From: Archivesica marissinica
Taxonomy: Eukaryota > Mollusca > Bivalvia > Venerida > Vesicomyidae
NCBI GenBank assembly: GCA_014843695.1
Contig: CM026401.1
Coordinates: 31,286,067 to 31,350,066 of the forward strand
Direction: 5' to 3'
DNA: 64,000 nt
Of the stretch, positions 51,401 through 60,400 are shown in pieces. Every line of letters starts with the position of its first letter. Position 1 is the first letter of the stretch. The position numbers and the translations under genes were made by a program. The notes under the pieces were generated by a model. That model was given only the letters and a program-made list of their open reading frames with translations, made no database searches and was not told the origin of the DNA.

Positions 51401-52373
51401 CATCAGGGCCAGATACGGCCTGACATTTCCTTGAGCCAGTTTATCACTGTACGACACTATCTGCGCTTGGTTTATGCCTGGGAGCATGTAATTCAGCGAT
51501 CAGCATCTTTGATCTACTGTATCATTATATGATCACACAGTTTCTTGTAATCCTATTGGTTTAAGCATATTTAATCGACATTATATAACCCTTGTTAGAC
51601 TGCTGCTATGATCTGTAATACACAGGTTTACGATCAATATGCTGTGAAATGTCCACATATATACAGTATACTGTGTAACCTAGGGCAATGTGCATATCAC
51701 AGTATGTGGATTTCCCATTGCACCGGTCAGAAATTCTGCCAACGGATGTCAATTATGCCGTCCCGCCATTATAGTTTATATGTTTCTTATTTAAATGAAT
51801 GCAAAGGCACTGTTGTTGTAACTTTGTGGCCTACATTTTTGTTTAGATAATTCTCTCGGAAATCACACAATTGTCATGAACTATAATATATTTTGAATTG
51901 TAATATGCAATAGGTTGCAAAACTGATTCGTCCTCAAAATGTTTCGTGCTCGTAATAACATGAATGAGACCTTGTTAAATCTGCCCTTTTGAGAACATTC
52001 AACATGAAAAAATGCCCTTTTTTCTACCAGCACCCTGCCCCATTTTCAGTCTGGGGGAAACACTAACCCAACAACATATGTCATACCTGTATACATATAT
52101 GACCACACCCCTAGTTTTAACAGTCTTTAGTCAATTGTTGTTTTACTTGCCAGTATAAAACACTGCAAGCTTGTATAGAAATGTTAATTAATACTGTCTT
52201 GTGTTTCTGTTGCACAGGTGTCCGTGCGTCCTCTTCAGCACACACAGTACGAGCGCTTTATTCCGACAGCATACCCGTACTACGTGAGTGCGTTCTCCAT
52301 GATGATAGGAGTGTGTTTATTCAGTGTAGTATTCCTACATTTCAAAGATGAACAAAAGGAGAAAAGGGACTAG
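36450..52373 (+). CDS. DDOST: DDOST / OST48, oligosaccharyltransferase 48-kDa subunit (complete, 9 exons)
   Basis: DDOST is a non-catalytic, essential subunit of the ER oligosaccharyltransferase, which transfers glycan from dolichol diphosphate to Asn. Exons: 36450-36594, 37849-37959, 39091-39281, 41108-41202, 46953-47192, 47875-48022, 48626-48746, 50400-50506 and 52218-52373. All introns are GT-AG and the phases join, giving 437 aa with stop TAG. This is close to the usual animal length. Residues 1 to about 23 are a signal peptide ([13 protein letters not shown]). Family blocks are [78 protein letters not shown] and [15 protein letters not shown]. One membrane helix lies near residues 410-428 ([16 protein letters not shown]). 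The tail ends KEKRD, a KxKxx ER-retrieval signal. Introns 3, 4, 6 and 7 hold minisatellites. Confidence 0.98.
36660..37235. other. DDOST intron 1, unassigned part
   Basis: No conserved exon is seen. Short open frames on either strand lack recognisable motifs. Confidence 0.5.
37236..37371 (+). mobile_element. SINE family 2, 3'-truncated
   Basis: It has TCCGTGGTAGAGCGTCGGAT, box B GGGTTCGATACTCGGTCAGG, GTGTCATTGAGCAAGGCACC and the core AGTACTGGTTAACCACTTAG, and then stops. It lies in DDOST intron 1. The box A region has lost about 9 bp compared with the 31659 copy. Confidence 0.85.
37998..38625. mobile_element. Probable DNA element with GGAACCTATGCTCAGCGTA inverted ends
   Basis: TGGAACCTATGCTCAGCGTA near 38005 is matched in reverse by TACGCTGAGCATAGGTTCCA near 38600. 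ATTTAG/CTAAAT lies outside on both sides. The interior of about 570 bp has no coding frame. It lies in DDOST intron 2. The target duplication is not clear, so the class is open. Confidence 0.55.
39268..39910. repeat. 50-bp minisatellite that includes the DDOST exon 3 donor, about 13 copies
   Basis: The unit runs GATGAAGGCAAG, GTATGCTGATGTTTAG, TTAAATCTTTCATTGGCATA. The first copy begins inside exon 3 (GATGAAGGCCAG) and spans the real donor at 39282. About 12 further copies each carry AAG^GTATGC. In any of them the continued reading frame of exon 3 meets the TGA in GTATGCTGA at once, so a shifted donor would give a premature stop. The internal copies are nearly identical. Confidence 0.97.
39926..40085 (+). 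mobile_element. SINE family 3, 3' half
   Basis: It has TTATATGAAAAGTTGGCAG, TTCTTACGGAGGTTGGTGCA, CCAAGTACTTGTTAACTGCT and GCCCAAAATGGTGTTGATG. It starts directly after the intron 3 minisatellite. The tRNA head is missing. Confidence 0.85.
40183..40428. mobile_element. Fold-back MITE with TA target duplication (246 bp)
   Basis: TTAACCCTTTGC and the reverse of GCAAATGGTTAA form the ends, flanked by TA on both sides as in Tc1/mariner-type MITEs. Inside are further inverted blocks: TTTGCAAACAACACAGATCC against GCTCTATGCTGTTTGCAAA, and GACGGCACAGAACGTGCCGTC as a small palindrome. Non-coding; lies in DDOST intron 3. Confidence 0.75.
40429..41107. other. DDOST intron 3, 3' part
   Basis: AT-rich sequence with no conserved exon or recognised repeat before the exon 4 acceptor. 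Confidence 0.6.
41203..41783. other. DDOST intron 4, 5' part
   Basis: No recognised element. The GGTATACCGATA/ACCGGTAT stretches near 41435-41500 are short palindromic words only. Confidence 0.5.
41786..42001. mobile_element. 216-bp palindromic MITE
   Basis: GAAACGGCATGTTTTTTGGT, GGTAATCAATTTGTACATGT and TATAGAGGATATTTGTTTG are mirrored at the right end. The arms are about 60 bp and almost perfect, with TA outside both ends. The centre holds CACGAGTGCGTAGCGCGAGTG. Non-coding; lies in DDOST intron 4. Confidence 0.85.
42004..42387. other. DDOST intron 4, unassigned part
   Basis: AT-rich, with no gene or recognised repeat before the 20-bp array. Confidence 0.5.
42388..46470. repeat. 20-bp minisatellite in DDOST intron 4, about 204 copies
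   Basis: The unit is TCATTCACTCACTGTACTGA, with variants CCGTAC, CCATAC, AAGTAC and TACAGA. Unit length is almost constant; rare slips occur at 44582, 46031 and 46213. A variant block (TCATCCACTC, then TAATTCACTC) occurs at 43490-43590 and again at 44390-44490. This 900-bp offset indicates duplication of about 45 units at once. AT and GC are balanced and there is no coding capacity. Confidence 0.98.
46484..46628 (+). mobile_element. SINE family 3, 5'-truncated, at the edge of the 20-bp array
   Basis: It begins ATCATCACTGATGGCAACGG and has box B GGGTTCGAGTCCCT, AGTTTCTTACGGAGGTTGAG, GGTGCTGATGAAGGCG and AAACCCAAACAAAC. It begins about 14 bp after the minisatellite ends. Confidence 0.8.
46629..46952. 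other. DDOST intron 4, 3' end
   Basis: A degenerate repeat of about 52 bp (TTTACTGTGTAATTTATAGA, TTATACATGTGTACTTTG) occurs about four times at 46675-46860, before the exon 5 acceptor. Confidence 0.7.
47400..47640 (-). mobile_element. tRNA-derived SINE, family 4
   Basis: The minus strand has box A-like CGATTAGCGCAGAAGCTAGC, box B GGTTCGATCCTCGGACTGG, a body with GGGTTTCCTCCAGGTACTCC and GGTTTCCTCCCACACGAATG, and a tail AGAGTGATTAATATAAGTTG. It lies in DDOST intron 5. A tail fragment is at 18627. Confidence 0.8.
48000..48580. repeat. 29/32/35-bp minisatellite that includes the DDOST exon 6 donor, about 18 copies
   Basis: The unit is ATACACAATCTATGATGTTG then GTAAGTAACTGAC. The first copy is the last 22 bases of exon 6 plus the real donor at 48023. 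About 17 more GTAAGT donors follow every 29, 32 or 35 bp, the difference being GTT/GTG triplets before the donor. Read-through past the first donor meets TGA within four codons (GTA AGT AAC TGA). The last copy is slightly decayed (GTAAGTGACTG). Confidence 0.97.
48797..50310. repeat. 36-bp minisatellite in DDOST intron 7, about 42 copies
   Basis: The unit contains GGTGCTACTGGTAGAGATCT and GGGCAGGTTGTTGGAA. Variants are GATCATGGG (37 bp) and GATATGGG. It begins about 50 bp after the exon 7 donor. The last three units, from about 50200, are strongly decayed. The long open frames here come from the multiple-of-three unit length and are not genes. Confidence 0.97.
50507..52217. other. DDOST intron 8
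   Basis: No minisatellite or exon is seen. CAGGGCTGAATTTTAAT near 50555 and TTTTTTAGAAGCCCTG near 51271 look like inverted ends of a possible hAT-like element related to the one at 53961, but without target duplication. There is a G run at 51209-51219. Confidence 0.45.
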
Positions 52374-52448
52374 TGTTGCTCAATTCTCATTCATGTAAAA
52401 CATTATGCAAATAATTGTGGATCAGTCTGTGACATTTCACACGGGGAT

Positions 52449-52454
52449 AATAAA
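52449..52454 (+). promoter_or_regulatory. DDOST polyadenylation signal
   Basis: AATAAA lies 76 bases after the DDOST stop codon, in front of a GACTGAGG/TGTCTGTCCGTG stretch that can act as the GT-rich downstream part. This gives a short 3' UTR of about 100 bases. Confidence 0.8.
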
Positions 52455-52636
52455 GACTGAGGACTATGTCTGTCCGTGTACCATAATATATTGCAATACA
52501 GTCAAAGCTGTGTTTCACCTCTATTAAGCAGTCGACCTGCATTAAGCAACAAGTTTCCAGATTCCCAATATGTCGTTTTATTATACATTTGCCCTCTATT
52601 AAGTAACATTACCTCTGTTTATAGTGAAAAACAATC

Positions 52637-53222
52637 CAATCGAGCCCCGCTCAGGTCGTGTCTCATTTATATGAAAAAGTTGACGGCTTCTTACGGAGGT
52701 TTGTGCCACAAGTACTGGTTAATGCTGTGCCACAAGTACTGGTTAATGCTGTGCCACAAGTACTGGTTAATGCTGTGCCACAAGTACTGGTTAATGCTGT
52801 GCCACAAGTACTGGTTAATGCTGTGCCACAAGTACTGGTTAATGCTGTGCCACAAGTACTGGTTAATGCTGTGCCACAAGTACTGGTTAATGCTGTGCCA
52901 CAAGTACTGGTTAATGCTGTGCCACAAGTACTGGTTAATGCTGTGCCACAAGTACTGGTTAATGCTGTGCCACAAGTACTGGTTAATGCTGTGCCACAAG
53001 TACTGGTTAATGCTGTGCCACAAGTACTGGTTAATGCTGTGCCACAAGTACTGGTTAATGCTGTGCCACAAGTACTGGTTAATGCTGTGCCACAAGTACT
53101 GGTTAATGCTGTGCCACAAGTACTGGTTAATGCTGAAGCCTACCCGGGAAAGGTGTAAACTGACCGCCGGCGATAAAATCCCAAAATAGTGCTGATGTAG
53201 GCGTAAATCCCAAACAAATAAA
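52637..53222 (+). mobile_element. SINE family 3 carrying an internal 24-bp array
   Basis: It starts in box B (ATCGAGCCCCGCTCAGG), then TCATTTATATGAAAAAGTTG and TTCTTACGGAGG. At the core (CAAGTACTGGTTAATGCT) the sequence repeats about 18 times, then resumes as AAGCCTACCCGGGAAAGGTG, GGCGATAAAATCCCAAAATA and GGCGTAAATCCCAAACAAAT. All SINE parts outside the array are single copy. Confidence 0.93.
52700..53140. repeat. 24-bp minisatellite born inside a SINE, about 18 copies
   Basis: The unit is GTGCCACAAGTACTGGTTAA followed by TGCT. I see no differences between copies, so the expansion or homogenisation is recent. It is open in several frames because 24 is divisible by three. These frames are not genes. 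Confidence 0.97.
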
Positions 53223-53548
53223 CTGGTGAACTTTTGCTTGGTTTAGTTGTTACAGTACTTGTTCTATGTTGTTACTGTGCAAAATACCAGTACAGTTGAC
53301 TACAGTCAAGCCAAGGGAATAGCAGAAAGTGGCTGCTTAATGCAGATTGGCTGTTTAATAGAGATGACCACTAACACAGGTTTTACTGTACTTCTCACTA
53401 TTTTAGCAAGAACATCAATCCAACATCCCTGTAGGATTATACTCCAGGCATTCATATACATGTCTGTGGCATACATTATAAATACAACTGCAATTCATAG
53501 TGTACCATTCTATTCTAGAATGTATATTAAGACATATAGTAAGTTATC

Positions 53549-53698
53549 GGTCCGCCTCCATGGTCGAGTGGTTACGGTCGCTGACTTGTATACCATTGTA
53601 GCATATCATCACTGATGTCCTGAGTCCCGTTCAGGCTGTGTCTCATTTATATGAAAATGTTGGCAGTTTCTTGAATGCAAAATCTGAACAAAACAAAG
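53549..53698 (+). mobile_element. SINE family 3, head and partial body
   Basis: It has GTCCGCCTCCATGGTCGAGT (box A), GTTACGGTCGCTGACTTGTA, a damaged box B (GAGTCCCGTTCAGG), TCATTTATATGAAAATGTTG and GCAGTTTCTT, and then the tail ATCTGAACAAAAC. The core is deleted. Confidence 0.8.
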
Positions 53699-53960
53699 TA
53701 AGTTAGTAGTAAATCTGGAAAATGAATTCCACTGGGCCTCCGGTCGGATTTAAAATCCTGTTCGTCCCTACTAATGCTTGATTGGGGAGGGGGGTGGTAG
53801 TAAATATGAAGAAACTGGCAGCCCGGATTTGTTACCTGTAGAACTAATAATTTCTCTTGTCACAGTCTGATTGTTTTACGTTTGCTATAATGTTTAATAA
53901 ATGCATTACATCTACATCTGTATCATGTGTAACATATTGCATGTATGTCATGTATATTGC

Positions 53961-54260
53961 CAGGGCTTCTAAAATTGTCAGTATGCAGGTCTTGGACAGA
54001 ATTTTGTAACAAGAAATCTGTCATAAAACCTTCAAAAGATGCTTGAAACCCCAGTTCCATGAGTTATGTTATTGCACGTCTGGACCAAACATGTAAAACT
54101 TTAATTGCATTATATTGCCAATAATTAACTGCTTTATGCGTCGGACTAGGACTCGAAAACCATTAATGCAACAAACTGTCATATCCTGTTGTAAATGCAA
54201 ACATGTTGAAAGGTCATTGGGGGCGTGGTGCTGTCGTAGAATGAGAATTCAGAAGCCCTG
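53961..54260. mobile_element. hAT-type MITE, 300 bp
   Basis: The left end CAGGGCTTCTAAAATT and the right end AATTCAGAAGCCCTG are inverted with small differences. TATATTGC (53953-53960) and TTTATTGC (54261-54268) form an 8-bp target duplication with one mismatch, as expected for hAT elements. It has no coding frame. Confidence 0.72.
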
Positions 54261-54454
54261 TTTATTGCATCAATAATGAACTGTACAAATAAATAGAAAA
54301 ACATAACTGTTTATTGATTCATTGTCTTATTTTCTAGAATGCTACAAAGTGTCAATAGTTATGCATGTTTGTAGAATGTTGCCAATTTGATTATAATCTA
54401 TATAACATTTTCTATCAAAATAAAATTACATGAGTTGAGGGTTGAGTCCAGTTT
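54261..54454. other. AT-rich spacer before the terminal array
   Basis: Nothing recognisable. Confidence 0.4.
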
Positions 54455-57400
54455 ATTCCATCAAGGCTGAACACGGGTTAATGTAACGAGTTTCCTCCAA
54501 GGCTAAATGTGAGCTATTGTAACGAGTTTCCTTCATCAAGGCTAAATGTGAGCTATTGTAACGAGTTTCCTTCATCAAGGCTAAATGTGAGCTATTGTAA
54601 CGAGTTTCCTCCAAGGCTAAATGTGAGCTATTGTAACGAGTTTCCTCCATCAAGGCTAAATGTGAGCTATTGTAACGAGTTTCCTTCAAGGCTAAATGTG
54701 AGCTATTGTAACGAGTTTCCTTCAAGGCTAAATGTGAGCTATTGTAACGAGTTTCCTCCAAGGCTAAATGTGAGCTATTGTAACGAGTTTCCTCCAAGGC
54801 TAAATGTGAGCTATTGTAACGAGTTTCCTCCATCAAGGCTAAATGTGAGCTATTGTAACGAGTTTCCTTCATCAAGGCTAAATGTGAGCTATTGTAACGA
54901 GTTTCCTCCAAGGCTAAATGTGAGCTATTGTAACGAGTTTCCTCCAAGGCTAAATGTGAGCTATTGTAACGAGTTTCCTCCATCAACAAATCAAGGCTAA
55001 ATGTGAGCTATTGTAACGAGTTTCCTCCATCAAGGCTAAATGTGAGCTATTGTAACGAGTTTCCTCCATCAAGGCTAAATGTGAGCTATTGTAACGAGTT
55101 TCCTCCAAGGCTAAATGTGAGCTATTGTAACGAGTTTCCTCCAAGGCTAAATGTGAGCTATTGTAACGAGTTTCCTCCATCAAGGCTAAATGTGAGCTAT
55201 TGTAACGAGTTTCCTTCATCAAGGCTAAATGTGAGCTATTGTAACGAGTTTCCTCCATCAAGGCTAAATGTGAGCTATTGTAACGAGTTTCCTTCAAGGC
55301 TAAATGTGAGCTATTGTAACGAGTTTCCTCCATCAAGGCTAAATGTGAGCTATTGTAACGAGTTTCCTTCAAGGCTAAATGTGACATCAAGGCTAAATGT
55401 GAGCTATTGTAACGAGTTTCCTCCATCAAGGCTAAATGTGAGCTATTGTAACGAGTTTCCTCCATCAAGGCTAAATGTGAGCTATTGTAACGAGTTTCCT
55501 CCATCAAGGCTAAATGTGAGCTATTGTAACGAGTTTCCTTCATCAAGGCTAAATGTGAGCTATTGTAACGAGTTTCCTTCATCAAGGCTAAATGTGAGCT
55601 ATTGTAACGAGTTTCCTCCATCAAGGCTAAATGTGAGCTATTGTAACGAGTTTCCTCCAAGGCTAAATGTGAGCTATTGTAACGAGTTTCCTCCAAGCTA
55701 AATGTGAGCTATTGCATCAAGGCTAAATGTGAGCTATTGTAACGAGTTTCCTTCATCAAGGCTAAATGTGAGCTATTGTAACGAGTTTCCTCCAAGGCTA
55801 AATGTGAGCTATTGTAATGAGTTTCCTTCATCAAGGCTAAATGTGAGCTATTGTAACGAGTTTCCTTCATCAAGGCTAAATGTGAGCTATTGTAACGAGT
55901 TTCCTTCATCAAGGCTAAATGTGAGCTATTGTAACGAGTTTCCTCCATCAAGGCTAAATGTGAGCTATTGTAACGAGTTTCCTCCAAGGCTAAATGTGAG
56001 CTATTGTAACGAGTTTCCTCCAAGGCTAAATGTGAGCTATTGTAACGAGTTTCCTTCATCAAGGCTAAATGTGAGCTATTGTAACGAGTTTCCTCCATCA
56101 AGGCTAAATGTGAGCTATTGTAACGAGTTTCCTCCAAGCTAAATGTGAGCTATTGCATCAAGGCTAAATGTGAGCTATTGTAACGAGTTTCCTTCATCAA
56201 GGCTAAATGTGAGCTATTGTAACGAGTTTCCTCCAAGGCTAAATGTGAGCTATTGTAACGAGTTTCCTTCATCAAGGCTAAATGTGAGCTATTGTAACGA
56301 GTTTCCTTCATCAAGGCTAAATGTGAGCTATTGTAACGAGTTTCCTTCATCAAGGCTAAATGTGAGCTATTGTAACGAGTTTCCTCCATCAAGGCTAAAT
56401 GTGAGCTATTGTAACGAGTTTCTTCCAAGGCTAAATGTGAGCTATTGTAACGAGTTTCCTCCAAGGCTAAATGTGAGCTATTGTAACGAGTTTCCTCCAA
56501 GGCTAAATGTGAGCTATTGTAACGAGTTTCCTCCAAGGCTAAATGTGAGCTATTGTAACGAGTTTCCTCCATCAAGGCTAAATGTGAGCTATTGTAACGA
56601 GTTTCCTCCATCAAGGCTAAATGTGAGCTATTGTAACGAGTTTCCTTCATCAAGGCTAAATGTGAGCTATTGTAACGAGTTTCCTCCATCAAGGCTAAAT
56701 GTGAGCTATTGTAACGAGTTTCCTCCATCAAGGCTAAATGTGAGCTATTGTAACGAGTTTCCTCCATCAAGGCTAAATGTGAGCTATTGTAACGAGTTTC
56801 ATCAAGGCTAAATGTGAGCTATTGTAACGAGTTTCCTCCATCAAGGCTAAATGTGAGCTATTGTAACGAGTTTCCTCCAAGGCTAAATGTGAGCTATTGT
56901 AACGAGTTTCCTCCAAGGCTAAATGTGAGCTATTGTAACGAGTTTCCTCCATCAAGGCTAAATGTGAGCTATTGTAACGAGTTTCCTTCATCAAGGCTAA
57001 ATGTGAGCTATTGTAACGAGTTTCCTTCATCAAGGCTAAATGTGAGCTATTGTAACGAGTTTCCTTCATCAAGGCTAAATGTGAGCTATTGTAACGAGTT
57101 TCCTCCATCAAGGCTAAATGTGAGCTATTGTAACGAGTTTCCTTCATCAAGGCTAAATGTGAGCTATTGTAACGAGTTTCCTTCATCAAGGCTAAATGTG
57201 AGCTATTGCATCAAGGCTAAATGTGAGCTATTGTAACGAGTTTCCTTCATCAAGGCTAAATGTGAGCTATTGTAACGAGTTTCCTCCATCAAGGCTAAAT
57301 GTGAGCTATTGTAACGAGTTTCCTCCATCAAGGCTAAATGTGAGCTATTGTAACGAGTTTCCTCCAAGGCTAAATGTGAGCTATTGTAACGAGTTTCCTC

Positions 57401-60400
57401 CATCAAGGCTAAATGTGAGCTATTGTAACGAGTTTCCTTCATCAAGGCTAAATGTGAGCTATTGTAACGAGTTTCCTTCAAGGCTAAATGTGAGCTATTG
57501 TAACGAGTTTCCTCCAAGGCTAAATGTGAGCTATTGTAACGAGTTTCCTTCATCAAGGCTAAATGTGAGCTATTGTAACGAGTTTCCTCCATCAAGGCTA
57601 AATGTGAGCTATTGTAACGAGTTTCCTTCATCAAGGCTAAATGTGAGCTATTGTAACGAGTTTCCTCCATCAAGGCTAAATGTGAGCTATTGTAACGAGT
57701 TTCCTCCATCAAGGCTAAATGTGAGCTATTGTAACGAGTTTCCTCCATCAAGGCTAAATGTGAGCTATTGTAACGAGTTTCCTCCATCAAGGCTAAATGT
57801 GAGCTATTGTAACGAGTTTCCTTCATCAAGGCTAAATGTGAGCTATTGTAACGAGTTTCCTCCATCAAGGCTAAATGTGAGCTATTGTAACGAGTTTCCT
57901 TCATCAAGGCTAAATGTGAGCTATTGTAACGAGTTTCCTTCATCAAGGCTAAATGTGAGCTATTGTAATGAGTTTCCTTCATCAAGGCTAAATGTGAGCT
58001 ATTGTAATGAATTTCCTTCATCAAGGCTAAATGTGAGCTATTGTAACGAGTTTCCTCCATCAAGGCTAAATGTGGGCTATTGTAACGAGTTTCCTCATCA
58101 AGGCTAAATGTGAGCTATTGTAACGAGTTTCCTCCATCAAGGCTAAATGTGAGCTATTGTAACGAGTTTCCTCCATCAAGGCTAAATGTGAGCTATTGTA
58201 ACGAGTTTCCTCCATCAAGGCTAAATGTGAGCTATTGTAACGAGTTTCCTTCATCAAGGCTAAATGTGAGCTATTGTAACGAGTTTCCTCCACAAGGCTA
58301 AATGTGAGCTATTGCATCAAGGCTAAATGTGAGCTATTGTAACGAGTTTCCTTCATCAAGGCTAAATGTGAGCTATTGTAACGAGTTTCCTCCATCAAGG
58401 CTAAATGTGAGCTATTGTAACGAGTTTCCTCCAAGGCTAAATGTGAGCTATTGTAACGAGTTTCCTCCATCAAGGCTAAATGTGAGCTATTGTAACGAGT
58501 TTCCTTCAAGGCTAAATGTGAGCTATTGTAACGAGTTTCCTTCAAGGCTAAATGTGAGCTATTGTAACGAGTTTCATCAAGGCTAAATGTGAGCTATTGT
58601 AACGAGTTTCCTCCAAGGCTAAATGTGAGCTATTGTAACGAGTTTCCTCCATCAAGGCTAAATGTGAGCTATTGTAACGAGTTTCCTCCATCAAGGCTAA
58701 ATGTGAGCTATTGTAACGAGTTTCCTCCATCAAGGCTAAATGTGAGCTATTGTAACGAGTTTCCTCCAAGGCTAAATGTGAGCTATTGTAACGAGTTTCC
58801 TCCATCAAGGCTAAATGTGAGCTATTGTAACGAGTTTCCTCCAAGGCTAAATGTGAGCTATTGTAACGAGTTTCCTCCAAGGCTAAATGTGAGCTATTGT
58901 AACGAGTTTCCTCCAAGGCTAAATGTGAGCTATTGTAACGAGTTTCCTTCATCAAGGCTAAATGTGAGCTATTGTAACGAGTTTCCTCCATCAAGGCTAA
59001 ATGTGAGCTATTGTAACGAGTTTCCTTCATCAAGGCTAAATGTGAGCTATTGTAACGAGTTTCCTCCATCAAGGCTAAATGTGAGCTATTGTAACGAGTT
59101 TCCTCCAAGGCTAAATGTGAGCTATTGTAACGAGTTTCCTCCATCAAGGCTAAATGTGAGCTATTGTAACGAGTTTCCTCCAAGGCTAAATGTGAGCTAT
59201 TGTAACGAGTTTCCTCCAAGGCTAAATGTGAGCTATTGTAACGAGTTTCCTCCATCAAGGCTAAATGTGAGCTATTGTAACGAGTTTCCTTCATCAAGGC
59301 TAAATGTGAGCTATTGCATCAAGGCTAAATGTGAGCTATTGTAACGAGTTTCCTTCATCAAGGCTAAATGTGAGCTATTGTAACGAGTTTCCTCCATCAA
59401 GGCTAAATGTGAGCTATTGTAACGAGTTCCTTCATCAAGGCTAAATGTGAGCTATTGCATCAAGGCTAAATGTGAGCTATTGTAACGAGTTTCCTTCATC
59501 AAGGCTAAATGTGAGCTATTGTAATGAGTTTCCTCCATCAAGGCTAAATGTGAGCTATTGTAACGAGTTTCCTCCATCAAGGCTAAATGTGAGCTATTGT
59601 AACGAGTTTCCTCCAAGGCTAAATGTGAGCTATTGTAACGAGTTTCCTCCATCAAGGCTAAATGTGAGCTATTGTAACGAGTTTCCTTCATCAAGGCTAA
59701 ATGTGAGCTATTGTAACGAGTTTCCTTCAAGGCTAAATGTGAGCTATTGTAAGATTTCCTTCATCAAGGCTAAATGTGAGCTATTGTAATGAATTTCCTT
59801 CATCAAGGCTAAATGTGAGCTATTGTAATGAATTTCCTTCATCAAGGCTAAATGTGGGCTATTGTAACGAGTTTCCTCCATCAAGGCTAAATGTGAGCTA
59901 TTGTAACGAGTTTCCTTCATCAAGGCTAAATGTGAGCTATTGTAACGAGTTTCCTCCATCAAGGCTAAATGTGAGCTATTGTAACGAGTTTCCTCTTCAT
60001 CAAGGCTAAATGTGAGCTATTGTAACGAGTTTCCTTCATCAAGGCTAAATGTGAGCTATTGTAACGAGTTTCCTCCAAGGCTAAATGTGAGCTATTGTAA
60101 CGAGTTTCCTCCATCAAGGCTAAATGTGAGCTATTGTAACGAGTTTCCTTCAAGGCTAAATGTGAGCTATTGTAACGAGTTTCCTTCATCAAGGCTAAAT
60201 GTGAGCTATTGTAACGAGTTTCCTTCATCAAGGCTAAATGTGAGCTATTGTAACGAGTTTCCTTCATCAAGGCTAAATGTGAGCTATTGTAACGAGTTTC
60301 CTTCATCAAGGCTAAATGTGAGCTATTGTAACGAGTTTCCTCCATCAAGGCTAAATGTGAGCTATTGTAACGAGTTTCCTCCATCAAGGCTAAATGTGAG

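Noticed and set aside
52476..53189. 237-codon frame with LCHKYWLM repeats
   Set aside because: It is the SINE-born 24-bp array read in frame, and is open in other frames too.
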